NCBI RefSeq assembly: GCF_000282355.1
Contig: NZ_AKJL01000307.1
Span: 1-60,843 of the forward strand
From: Pseudomonas sp. GM49
GTDB taxonomy: Bacteria > Pseudomonadota > Gammaproteobacteria > Pseudomonadales > Pseudomonadaceae
Length of the DNA stretch: 60,843 bases
Direction: 5' to 3'
The notes under the pieces are model-generated. The model had not been told where the DNA came from and searched no databases. It saw only the letters and a list, made by a program, of their open reading frames with translations. Positions 54,065 to 60,843 of this stretch are shown here, one piece after another. Positions within the stretch are counted from its first letter, which is position 1. Every line of letters starts with the position of its first letter. The position numbers and the translations under genes are program-made.

Positions 54065-54754
54065 TCACAGTTCGGCGGCTTTGATGCCGACCGAGTAGTG
54101 TTTTTCCAGATAGCGCAGCACCAGCAAAGACAGGCTGGTCAGCATCAGATAAAGCGCCGCTACCGCGAGGAAAAACGTAAATGGCTCATGGGTGGCGTCC
54201 GCGGCGTTCTTGGCTTTGAACATCATGTCCTGCAAGCCGATCACCGAGATCAATGCGGTGGATTTGGTCAGCACCAACCAGTTGTTGGTGAACCCGGGAA
54301 TGGCGAAACGAATCATCTGCGGTACCAGAATCCGCCAGAACACTTGCGCGCTACCCATGCCATAGGCCGCGCCAGCCTCGGCTTGACCTTTAGGGATTGC
54401 CATAAAGGCACCCCGAAAGGTTTCCGAGAGATAGGCGCCGAAAATGAAGCCCATGGTGCAGACGCCGGCGATAAAGGGATTGATATCGATGTAGCGGGTG
54501 TAGCCGAATGAGAGCGCAATGCGGTTCACCAGATCCTGCCCGCCGTAGAAGATCAGCAGAATCAGCACCAGATCGGGAATACCGCGAATCAGGGTTGTAT
54601 AACCTTCGCCCAGCACCGCCAGCCATTTAAACGGCGACAAACGAAAGGCGGCGCCGATCAGACCCAAGGCAATCGCCATGGTCATGGAGGTCAGGGCCAG
54701 GTTAATGGTCAGCCAGGCGCCATCGAGAATGCTCGATCCGTAGCCGTGAAGCAT
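54065..54754 (-). CDS. Polar amino acid ABC transporter permease 1
   Basis: A 229-residue HisQ/ArtQ-type permease with an EAA loop (GQAEAGAAYGMGSAQVFWRILVPQMIRFAIPG). ATG at 54754 (MLHGYGSS) fits the family start; the longer frame at 54802 does not. It lies 14 bp before permease 2 and 92 bp after the binding protein. Confidence 0.9.
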   Translation of the reverse strand: MLHGYGSSILDGAWLTINLALTSMTMAIALGLIGAAFRLSPFKWLAVLGEGYTTLIRGIPDLVLILLIFYGGQDLVNRIALSFGYTRYIDINPFIAGVCTMGFIFGAYLSETFRGAFMAIPKGQAEAGAAYGMGSAQVFWRILVPQMIRFAIPGFTNNWLVLTKSTALISVIGLQDMMFKAKNAADATHEPFTFFLAVAALYLMLTSLSLLVLRYLEKHYSVGIKAAEL

Positions 54755-54846
54755 GATGAAGTTCCTCAAACGAGCGCCGGGAGGCGCGCGAGACAAGTCC
54801 AAAGCGGCGCCTGCGGGGAGCCGGCGCCAGGGTTGCGGGTCAGCGT

Positions 54847-55623
54847 TTATTCGCCGTAGATATCGAACGCGAAGTACTTGGCCATCACTTGCTGGTACTT
54901 GCCATTCGCACGGATGGCGTCAATCGCTGCACTCAGGCGTGCAACGTTTGCACTGTCGCCTTTACGCACCGCGATCCCGGCGCCTCTGCCGAAATATTTC
55001 GGGTCGTTGATGTCCGGCCCTGCCAGCACGAAACCTTTACCGGCCGGTGTTTTGATAAAGCTCTCATCGGTGTTGACGATGTCGGCGAGCGTGGCGTCCA
55101 GGCGACCCGCTGCCAGGTCAAGGAAGGCTTCATTTTGTGATCCGTAGCGCACCACCTCGACCCCGGCTTTCTCAAGTTGCTCGGTGGCGAAACGGTCATA
55201 GGTCGAGGAGCGTTGCACGCCGAGTTTCTTGCCTTTGAGATCGACCAGCGGGTCGTTGATCACGTTGCCGGCCTTCATCGCGAACTTGCCCGGCGTGTGG
55301 TAGTACTTTTTGCTGAAATCGACCGACTTCATGCGGTCTTCAGTGATCGACATCGACGACAGCACAGCATCGATCTTGCGCACTTTCAGCGACGGGATCA
55401 TGCCGTCGAATTCCTGGATGACCCACTCGCATTTGACCTTCATCTCTTCGCACAGCGCGTTGCCAATGTCGTAATCGAAACCACTGACGTTGCCCTCTGG
55501 CGTCTTGAAGGAGAAGGGTGGGTAGGCCGCTTCGATACCGATACGCAGGCTGTCGTCGTCGGCGTGTGCCAGGAAGCTTGCGACGCACAGTGCCAGAGCA
55601 CCTAGAAGTTCTGTCTTGTACAT
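54847..55623 (-). CDS. Polar amino acid periplasmic binding protein
   Basis: A 258-residue lysine/arginine/ornithine-type binding protein: signal peptide ending SFLAHADDD, GIEAAYPPFSFKTPEGNVSGFDYDIGNALC as the first ligand motif, then DGMIPSLKVRKIDAVLSSMSITEDR. Leader residues fit arginine, ornithine or an N-acyl derivative. It is the first gene of the ABC operon, preceded by a clear inverted repeat. Confidence 0.92.
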   Translation of the reverse strand: MYKTELLGALALCVASFLAHADDDSLRIGIEAAYPPFSFKTPEGNVSGFDYDIGNALCEEMKVKCEWVIQEFDGMIPSLKVRKIDAVLSSMSITEDRMKSVDFSKKYYHTPGKFAMKAGNVINDPLVDLKGKKLGVQRSSTYDRFATEQLEKAGVEVVRYGSQNEAFLDLAAGRLDATLADIVNTDESFIKTPAGKGFVLAGPDINDPKYFGRGAGIAVRKGDSANVARLSAAIDAIRANGKYQQVMAKYFAFDIYGE

Positions 55624-55730
55624 ATTGTTGACTCCTTGGATGGGGCGTTTGGGTGGTAGGGAGGGCTGCCATCCGGTCTGGCAATGTGGACTGTCCCGAT
55701 AATTCACGAGGGTATAAATGACACAATAAA

Positions 55731-55754
55731 TTTCACAAATCAATGCATGTGAAA
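55731..55754. promoter_or_regulatory. Perfect dyad upstream of the ABC operon
   Basis: TTTCACA and TGTGAAA are separated by exactly 10 bases, 108 bp upstream of the binding protein start. It is a candidate site for the RpiR regulator or for a Crp/Vfr-like factor. Confidence 0.5.
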
Positions 55755-55829
55755 AAAATCATATCAAAGCGAGGCGGCACGCAGGGTACTGGTGGACGGT
55801 TACCCGCCGATGCCACCGAACGTTTAAAC

Positions 55830-55863
55830 AAAAAAAGGGCGCCGATAAGGCGCCCGTTTTTTT
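55830..55863. terminator. Bidirectional terminator
   Basis: GGGCGCC and GGCGCCC pair around GATAA, flanked by A-run and T-run on either side, so it can work for both strands. Confidence 0.8.
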
Positions 55864-55941
55864 ATTCCAGTATCAAGGTTTTTGCGCTGTCGGGATAAGC
55901 TCACACTGGATTCTGGTCCAGTCCGGAGTACTGCGCTGTCC

Positions 55942-57333
55942 TTAGCGTCGATCCAGCCAAACCGTTTGTGCGTTACAGAACTCGCGCACCCCGAAATGCG
56001 AGAGCTCCCGGCCAAAGCCACTCTTCTTCACACCGCCAAAGCTGACACGCGGATCGCTGGCGCTATAGCCGTTGATGAACACGCCGCCGGTTTCAAGTTC
56101 GCCGGCCATCTGGCGGGCGAGTTCGACATTGCGCGTGTAGAGGGTGGCGGTGAGACCGAATTCACTGTCATTGGCCAACTCCAGCGCATGGGCTGCGTCT
56201 CGGGCCGTGATGATCGAGGCCACAGGACCAAACAACTCCTGTTTGAATGAGGTCATCTGATCGGTCACATCGCCCAGTACAGTGGGCTCATAGTAATTGC
56301 CGGGGCCTTCAGCCTTCTTTCCACCCATCAACAACGTCGCGCCTTCTTTCAGTGTGTCGCGCACCTGTTGGTCCAGTTCGTCGCGCAGATCGAAGCGCGC
56401 CATCGGGCCGATGTAAGTGGTGGTGGCGAGTGGATCGCCGACGACCAGTCGTTGGGTGGCCTCGACGAACTTGCGGGTAAATTCCCGGGCAATGCCTTGC
56501 TCGACAATCAGGCGTTTGGCGGCGGCGCAGACTTGTCCGGTGTTTTGATAACGCCCGATCACGGCGGCTTTCACTGCCTCATCGAGGTCGGCGTCGTCGA
56601 GCACAATAAAAGGGTCGGAGCCGCCCAATTCCAATACGCACTTCTTCAGTGCTGCGCCGGCCTGAGCGCCGATGGCCATGCCGGCACGCACGCTACCGGT
56701 GAGGGTGACCGCCGCAATGCGTGGATCGGCGATCGCCCTGGATACACCCTCCGGCGTGACATTGATAACCTCGAAAACACCTTCAGGAAAGTCCGCTTGC
56801 CGGAAGGCTTCCAGCAGCAGGTAGGCGCTGCCCATGACGTTTGGTGCGTGTTTGAGCACGTAGGTATTGCCGGCGAGCAACGTGGGGACTGCGCCGCGCA
56901 GGACTTGCCAGATGGGGAAGTTCCACGGCATGACGGCGAGAATCGGGCCGAGGGGGCGATATTCAATGCGTGCCTTGCCGCCTTCAACCAGGGTTGGTTC
57001 CGAGCTCAGCATGGCGGGGCCGTGTTCGGCGTACCACTCGCAGAGCTGTGCACATTTTTCAATTTCACCGCGGGCCTGGGCAATCGGCTTGCCCATTTCC
57101 TGGGTGATCATGTTCGCCATGGCCTCGGCATTGTTGCGCAAGGCCTGGCCGAGGTTGATCAAAAGCTGCGCCCGTAGTTCAACCGGTTCGCTGCGCCAGG
57201 CGCGAAACCCGGTAGCGGCCCGCGTCAGCGCGGTCTGCAGTGCCGAATCGGATTCGAAAGGGTAATGGCCGATCTGCTCGCCCGTGGTCGGGTTGATCGA
57301 AATGGCATGGGTAAGGCTGGAAACGTTGGTCAT
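55942..57333 (-). CDS. NAD-dependent semialdehyde dehydrogenase (succinate-semialdehyde type)
   Basis: A 463-residue aldehyde dehydrogenase. Catalytic Cys is in GQVCAAAKR, general-base Glu in LELGGSDPF, dinucleotide motif LTGSVRAG. Length and motifs agree with GabD/Sad type enzymes. A terminator separates it from the amino acid transport operon, and a LysR gene lies divergent, so it is independently regulated. The natural aldehyde is uncertain. Confidence 0.85.
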   Translation of the reverse strand: MTNVSSLTHAISINPTTGEQIGHYPFESDSALQTALTRAATGFRAWRSEPVELRAQLLINLGQALRNNAEAMANMITQEMGKPIAQARGEIEKCAQLCEWYAEHGPAMLSSEPTLVEGGKARIEYRPLGPILAVMPWNFPIWQVLRGAVPTLLAGNTYVLKHAPNVMGSAYLLLEAFRQADFPEGVFEVINVTPEGVSRAIADPRIAAVTLTGSVRAGMAIGAQAGAALKKCVLELGGSDPFIVLDDADLDEAVKAAVIGRYQNTGQVCAAAKRLIVEQGIAREFTRKFVEATQRLVVGDPLATTTYIGPMARFDLRDELDQQVRDTLKEGATLLMGGKKAEGPGNYYEPTVLGDVTDQMTSFKQELFGPVASIITARDAAHALELANDSEFGLTATLYTRNVELARQMAGELETGGVFINGYSASDPRVSFGGVKKSGFGRELSHFGVREFCNAQTVWLDRR

Positions 57334-57433
57334 GGCACCGTCCTGCGAGGTAGGAATGTGCTCAGGTTATGGGGGTATACGTTTTCTGGAAACTGAATAA
57401 TACTGAGCATAACGTTCACGTTTGGAGAATGAC

Positions 57434-58312
57434 TTGGATCTGGTTCAGCTCGAAATTTTCAAGGCTGTCGCCGAGCACGGCAGCATCAGCCTGGCCGCCC
57501 AGCATATCCACCGGGTGCCATCGAATCTGACGACCAGAATCAAGCAGCTTGAGCTGGACTTGGGTGTGGACCTGTTTATCCGCGAGAAGAGTCGCCTGCG
57601 TTTGTCGCCGGCCGGTTGGAGTTTTCTGGATTACGCTCGACGTATTCTCGACCTGGTTCAGGAGGCGCGCGCCACCGTGGCGGGTGAAGAACCGCAAGGA
57701 GCCTTCGCCCTGGGTTCGCTGGAAAGTACTGCTGCGGTACGTATTCCAGAGCTATTGGCCGCCTATAACCAGAAGCACGCCAAGGTCGAACTGGACCTGT
57801 CCACCGGTCCCTCCGGGACGATGATCGATGGGGTGCTGTCGGGGCGGCTGGCCGCTGCATTTGTCGATGGTCCGGTGTTGCATCCGGCGCTGGAGGGCGT
57901 ACCGGCATTCGAGGAGGAAATGGTCTTGATTGCACCGCTCAATCATGAACCGATTCATCGGGCGAAGGATGTGAATGGCGAAAACATCTATGCCTTCCGC
58001 TCCAACTGCTCCTATCGCCATCACTTCGAAAGCTGGTTCGCCAATGGCGCGGCGGTGCCCGGCAAGATTTTCGAAATGGAGTCCTATCACGGCATGCTGG
58101 CCTGCGTCAGCGCCGGTGCCGGCCTGGCGCTGATGCCCCGCAGCATGCTCGAAAGCATGCCGGGATGCACGACGGTCAGCGTCTGGCCGTTGTCGGAGTC
58201 TTTCCGCTATCTGCGCACCTGGCTGGTGTGGCGCAGGGGGACGGTGTCGCAGAGCCTCACGATGTTTGTGCGCTTGCTCGAGGAGCGCGGTGTCGTGTTG
58301 ATCGATAAATAG
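57434..58312 (+). CDS. LysR-family regulator
   Basis: A 292-residue protein starting LDLVQLEIFKAVAEHGSISLAAQHIHRVPSNLTTRIKQLE. A TTG at 57434 is chosen since GGAG is 6 bp before it. Divergent from the dehydrogenase over 100 bp, it is its probable regulator. Confidence 0.87.
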   Translation: MDLVQLEIFKAVAEHGSISLAAQHIHRVPSNLTTRIKQLELDLGVDLFIREKSRLRLSPAGWSFLDYARRILDLVQEARATVAGEEPQGAFALGSLESTAAVRIPELLAAYNQKHAKVELDLSTGPSGTMIDGVLSGRLAAAFVDGPVLHPALEGVPAFEEEMVLIAPLNHEPIHRAKDVNGENIYAFRSNCSYRHHFESWFANGAAVPGKIFEMESYHGMLACVSAGAGLALMPRSMLESMPGCTTVSVWPLSESFRYLRTWLVWRRGTVSQSLTMFVRLLEERGVVLIDK

Positions 58313-58389
58313 TGGAAAGTTAACGGTCTGTGCTGAAAAACAGGATAATGGCGGCCAAATCGTTTAGCTCGTTATTCTGGTAATCACGC

Positions 58390-60594
58390 ATGGAAATCAA
58401 GGTCAACTTTCTCGACAACCTTCGACTTGAGGCCAAGTTCGACGACTTCACGGTGATTGCCGATCAACCCATTCGCTACAAGGGTGATGGCTCGGCACCG
58501 GGGCCGTTCGATTATTTCCTGGCTTCGTCGGCGTTGTGTGCGGCGTACTTCGTGAAGTTGTATTGCGAAACTCGCAATATCCCCACCGAAAATATCCGCC
58601 TGTCGCAGAACAACATTGTTGATCCGGAAAACCGCTACAACCAGATTTTCAAGATTCAGGTCGAATTGCCTGCGGACATCTCCGCCAAGGACCGTCAGGG
58701 TATCTTGCGCTCCATCGACCGTTGTACGGTAAAGAAGGTGGTGCAAACCGGGCCTGAGTTTGTGATTGAAGAGGTCGAAAACCTCGACGCCGATGCCCAG
58801 GCGTTGCTGATGCCGCACTCGACCAGCGAAGCGGGCACCTACATTGTGGGCAAGGACCTGCCGCTGGAGCAAACCATCGCCAACATGTCGGGCATCCTGG
58901 CCGACCTGGGCATGAAGATTGAAATCGCTTCGTGGCGCAATATCGTTCCCAATGTGTGGTCGCTGCACATCCGCGATGCGCACTCGCCAATGTGTTTTAC
59001 CAACGGCAAAGGCGCGACCAAAGAAGGTGCGCTGGCATCGGCACTGGGCGAGTTTATCGAGCGGCTCAACTGCAACTTCTTCTACAACGATCAGTTCTGG
59101 GGTGAAGACATCGCCAATGCGGCGTTTGTGCATTACCCGGACGAGCGCTGGTTCAAGCCTGGCCCGAAGGACGAACTGCCGACTGAGATCCTCGACGAGT
59201 ACTGCCTGAAGATTTACGACCGGGATGGCGAGTTGCGTGGTTCGCATCTGTACGACACCAACTCCGGCAACACCCAGCGGGGCATTTGTTCACTGCCGTT
59301 TGTGCGCCAGTCGGATAATGAGGTGGTGTACTTCCCGTCCAACCTGATCGAAAACCTGTTCCTGAGCAATGGCATGAGCGCTGGCAACACGCTGGCCGAA
59401 GCGCAGGTGCAGTGCCTGTCGGAAATCTTCGAGCGCGCGGTCAAGCGCGAAATCCTCGAAGGCGAAATGGCCCTGCCGGATGTGCCTCAGGAAGTACTGG
59501 CGAAATACCCGGGCATCCTGGCGGGTATCCAGGGCCTGGAAGAGCAGGGCTTCCCGGTGCTGGTCAAGGATGCATCGCTGGGCGGGGAGTTCCCGGTGAT
59601 GTGCGTCACCTTGATGAACCCGCGTACCGGTGGCGTGTTTGCCTCGTTCGGCGCGCACCCAAGCCTGGAAGTGGCACTGGAGCGCAGCCTGACGGAACTG
59701 TTGCAAGGCCGCAGCTTCGAAGGCCTGAACGATCTGCCTCAGCCGACCTTCGAAGGTCAGGCGGTGACTGAGCCGAATAACTTCGTCGAGCACTTTATCG
59801 ATTCCAGCGGTGTGGTCTCGTGGCGCTTCTTCAGTGCCAGGCCGGATTTCGAATTCGTTGAGTGGGATTTCTCCGGTCAAGGCGAAAACTCGAATGTCGA
59901 AGAGGCCGCGACCTTGTTCGGCATTCTCGAAGACATGGGCAAAGAAGTGTACATGGCGGTCTATGAGCACATCGGCGCCAAGGCCTGCCGCATTCTGGTG
60001 CCGGATTACTCGGAAATTTATCCGGTAGAAGATTTGATCTGGGATAACACCAACAAAGCGCTGCAGTTCCGCGCCGACATCCTCAACCTGCACAGTCTGA
60101 GCAAAGTCGGCCTGAGAACGCTGGCCAAGGGTTTGGAAAACAGCGAGCTGGATGATTACACCGACATCACCACCTTGATCGGCATCGAGTTCGACGACAA
60201 CACGCCTTGGGGCAAGTTGACGATCCTGGAGCTGCGGCTGCTGATTTATCTCGCTTTGCAGAAGTTTGACCAGGCGAAGGATCTGGTGGAAGCCTTCTTG
60301 CAATACAACGACAACACCGTCGAGCGCGGCTTGTTTTATCAAGCCGTGAACGTCGTGCTGGAAATGCAGCTGGACGATGATCTGGAACTGAGCGACTACG
60401 AGGTCAACTTCCGCCGGATGTTCGGTAACGAACGGATGGATGCGGCGATAGGGTCCGTGGATGGCAGTGTACGTTTCTATGGCCTGACGCCGACGAGCAT
60501 GAAACTGGAAGGGCTCGACAGGCACCTTCGGCTGATCGACAGCTACAAAAAGCTGCACATGGCGCGGGCGAGGGTGGCGGCCTTGTACAGCTGA
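58390..60594 (+). CDS. ycaO: OsmC-YcaO fusion protein
   Basis: A 734-residue protein. Residues about 1-140 form an OsmC-like domain (LRLEAKFDDFTVIADQP, with SALCAAYFVKLYCE), about 170-560 a YcaO domain with its ATP-binding Glu residues (LGEFIERLNCNFF, LSEIFERAVKREI), followed by a helical C-terminal part. YcaO acts in thiomethylation of ribosomal protein S12 in E. coli and in azoline chemistry elsewhere. No RiPP precursor is seen nearby, so the ribosomal role is preferred. A terminator follows. Confidence 0.82.
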   Translation: MEIKVNFLDNLRLEAKFDDFTVIADQPIRYKGDGSAPGPFDYFLASSALCAAYFVKLYCETRNIPTENIRLSQNNIVDPENRYNQIFKIQVELPADISAKDRQGILRSIDRCTVKKVVQTGPEFVIEEVENLDADAQALLMPHSTSEAGTYIVGKDLPLEQTIANMSGILADLGMKIEIASWRNIVPNVWSLHIRDAHSPMCFTNGKGATKEGALASALGEFIERLNCNFFYNDQFWGEDIANAAFVHYPDERWFKPGPKDELPTEILDEYCLKIYDRDGELRGSHLYDTNSGNTQRGICSLPFVRQSDNEVVYFPSNLIENLFLSNGMSAGNTLAEAQVQCLSEIFERAVKREILEGEMALPDVPQEVLAKYPGILAGIQGLEEQGFPVLVKDASLGGEFPVMCVTLMNPRTGGVFASFGAHPSLEVALERSLTELLQGRSFEGLNDLPQPTFEGQAVTEPNNFVEHFIDSSGVVSWRFFSARPDFEFVEWDFSGQGENSNVEEAATLFGILEDMGKEVYMAVYEHIGAKACRILVPDYSEIYPVEDLIWDNTNKALQFRADILNLHSLSKVGLRTLAKGLENSELDDYTDITTLIGIEFDDNTPWGKLTILELRLLIYLALQKFDQAKDLVEAFLQYNDNTVERGLFYQAVNVVLEMQLDDDLELSDYEVNFRRMFGNERMDAAIGSVDGSVRFYGLTPTSMKLEGLDRHLRLIDSYKKLHMARARVAALYS

Positions 60595-60603
60595 TAGCGA
60601 TAA

Positions 60604-60629
60604 CAAAAAAGCACCTTGGGTGCTTTTTT
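60604..60629 (+). terminator. Terminator after ycaO
   Basis: AAAAAGCACC and GGTGCTTTTT pair around a TTGG region and end in a T-run. Confidence 0.9.
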
Positions 60630-60812
60630 GTTTTTTGGAGGCAGGCTAATCGCCTGTACGCGGTGGTCTCGTTTCTTGGCTCTGTCATGGGCTGTTGCTG
60701 CCTTTGAGGAGGCCCTTCCATATAGAAGGGCGTTTGGGCTCTTCTATATAGGCTTCCTTCGGGTCGGCTGGGTGCTTTCTGCAAGTTATTGATACAAAAC
60801 CAAAATCAGTGC

Positions 60813-60840
60813 TTGACGGCAGATTCTGGAGGCCTATAAT
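60813..60840 (+). promoter_or_regulatory. Strong sigma-70 promoter
   Basis: TTGACG (60813-60818) and TATAAT (60835-60840) with a 16-bp spacer; the -10 box is a perfect consensus. Its gene begins outside the window; such strong promoters commonly serve tRNA or rRNA genes. Confidence 0.65.
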
Positions 60841-60843
60841 TCG

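Noticed and set aside
55624..55730. Extra small gene before the binding protein
   Set aside because: The frame to 55743 lacks a ribosome site and would precede the signal peptide; it is leader sequence.
60700..60770. Hairpins around the repeated TATATAG segments near the right end
   Set aside because: Arms are short and no T-run follows, so no terminator or riboswitch is claimed.

Overview
The window looks like a chromosome segment of a Pseudomonas, probably of the P. fluorescens group. It is GC-rich, carries typical Pseudomonas REP-pair hairpins (roughly at 15.3, 16.9 and 19.7 kb), and its protein sequences and gene order are pseudomonad. No database search was possible; family calls come from reading motifs and gene context.

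Left edge (1-2.9 kb): a ferredoxin-type reductase and an M20-peptidase-like protein that has lost its metal ligands. They are followed by a 245-bp sequence ending in the 3' part of a tRNA-Pro(GGG) gene. A second copy of that sequence lies at 35.9-36.1 kb next to an integrase remnant, so the 33 kb between the copies looks like a genomic island at a tRNA site.

Central block (3-31 kb): a full set of genes for using methylated amines. The predicted route is: trimethylamine to TMAO (Tmm), TMAO to dimethylamine plus formaldehyde (Tdm), dimethylamine to methylamine (three-subunit Dmm monooxygenase with a GcvT-like partner), methylamine to gamma-glutamylmethylamide (GmaS), then N-methylglutamate (MgsABC), then glutamate plus methylene-tetrahydrofolate (MgdABCD). 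Two FolD and two PurU copies dispose of the folate-bound C1 unit. An Amt-type channel and an APC permease are candidate importers. An XRE-cupin regulator, a cytoplasmic histidine kinase, a LuxR-type response regulator and a two-PAS protein are candidate controllers. A 13-bp palindrome, TTCC-N5-GGAA, recurs at the control regions of these operons. Near-consensus sigma-54 promoters precede gmaS and the kinase.

31-36 kb: a decayed ABC ATPase, then a distinctly AT-richer group: a LysR regulator, a ProX-like betaine/choline-type binding protein, a membrane di-iron desaturase-like enzyme and a PhnD-like protein without signal peptide. I do not recognise this combination. 36-37.9 kb holds recombination debris: an integrase pseudogene, a small secreted Gly/Thr-rich protein and an aldo-keto reductase remnant containing eight CTCAA repeats.

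37.9-46.2 kb: a trans-sulfuration-type PLP enzyme, amino acid permease, LysR, an unusual threonine synthase paralogue, an Lrp/AsnC regulator, homoserine dehydrogenase and an aldehyde dehydrogenase. Together they could feed homoserine into aspartate. 46.2-50.2 kb: an MFS remnant, a histidine phosphatase, an SDR, a SnoaL-like protein, a LysR and two very small membrane or lipoproteins. 50.4-58.3 kb: an RpiR regulator with a polar amino acid ABC transporter and an AstE/aspartoacylase-like deacylase, then a semialdehyde dehydrogenase with a divergent LysR. The window ends with an OsmC-YcaO fusion protein and a strong sigma-70 promoter whose gene lies outside.
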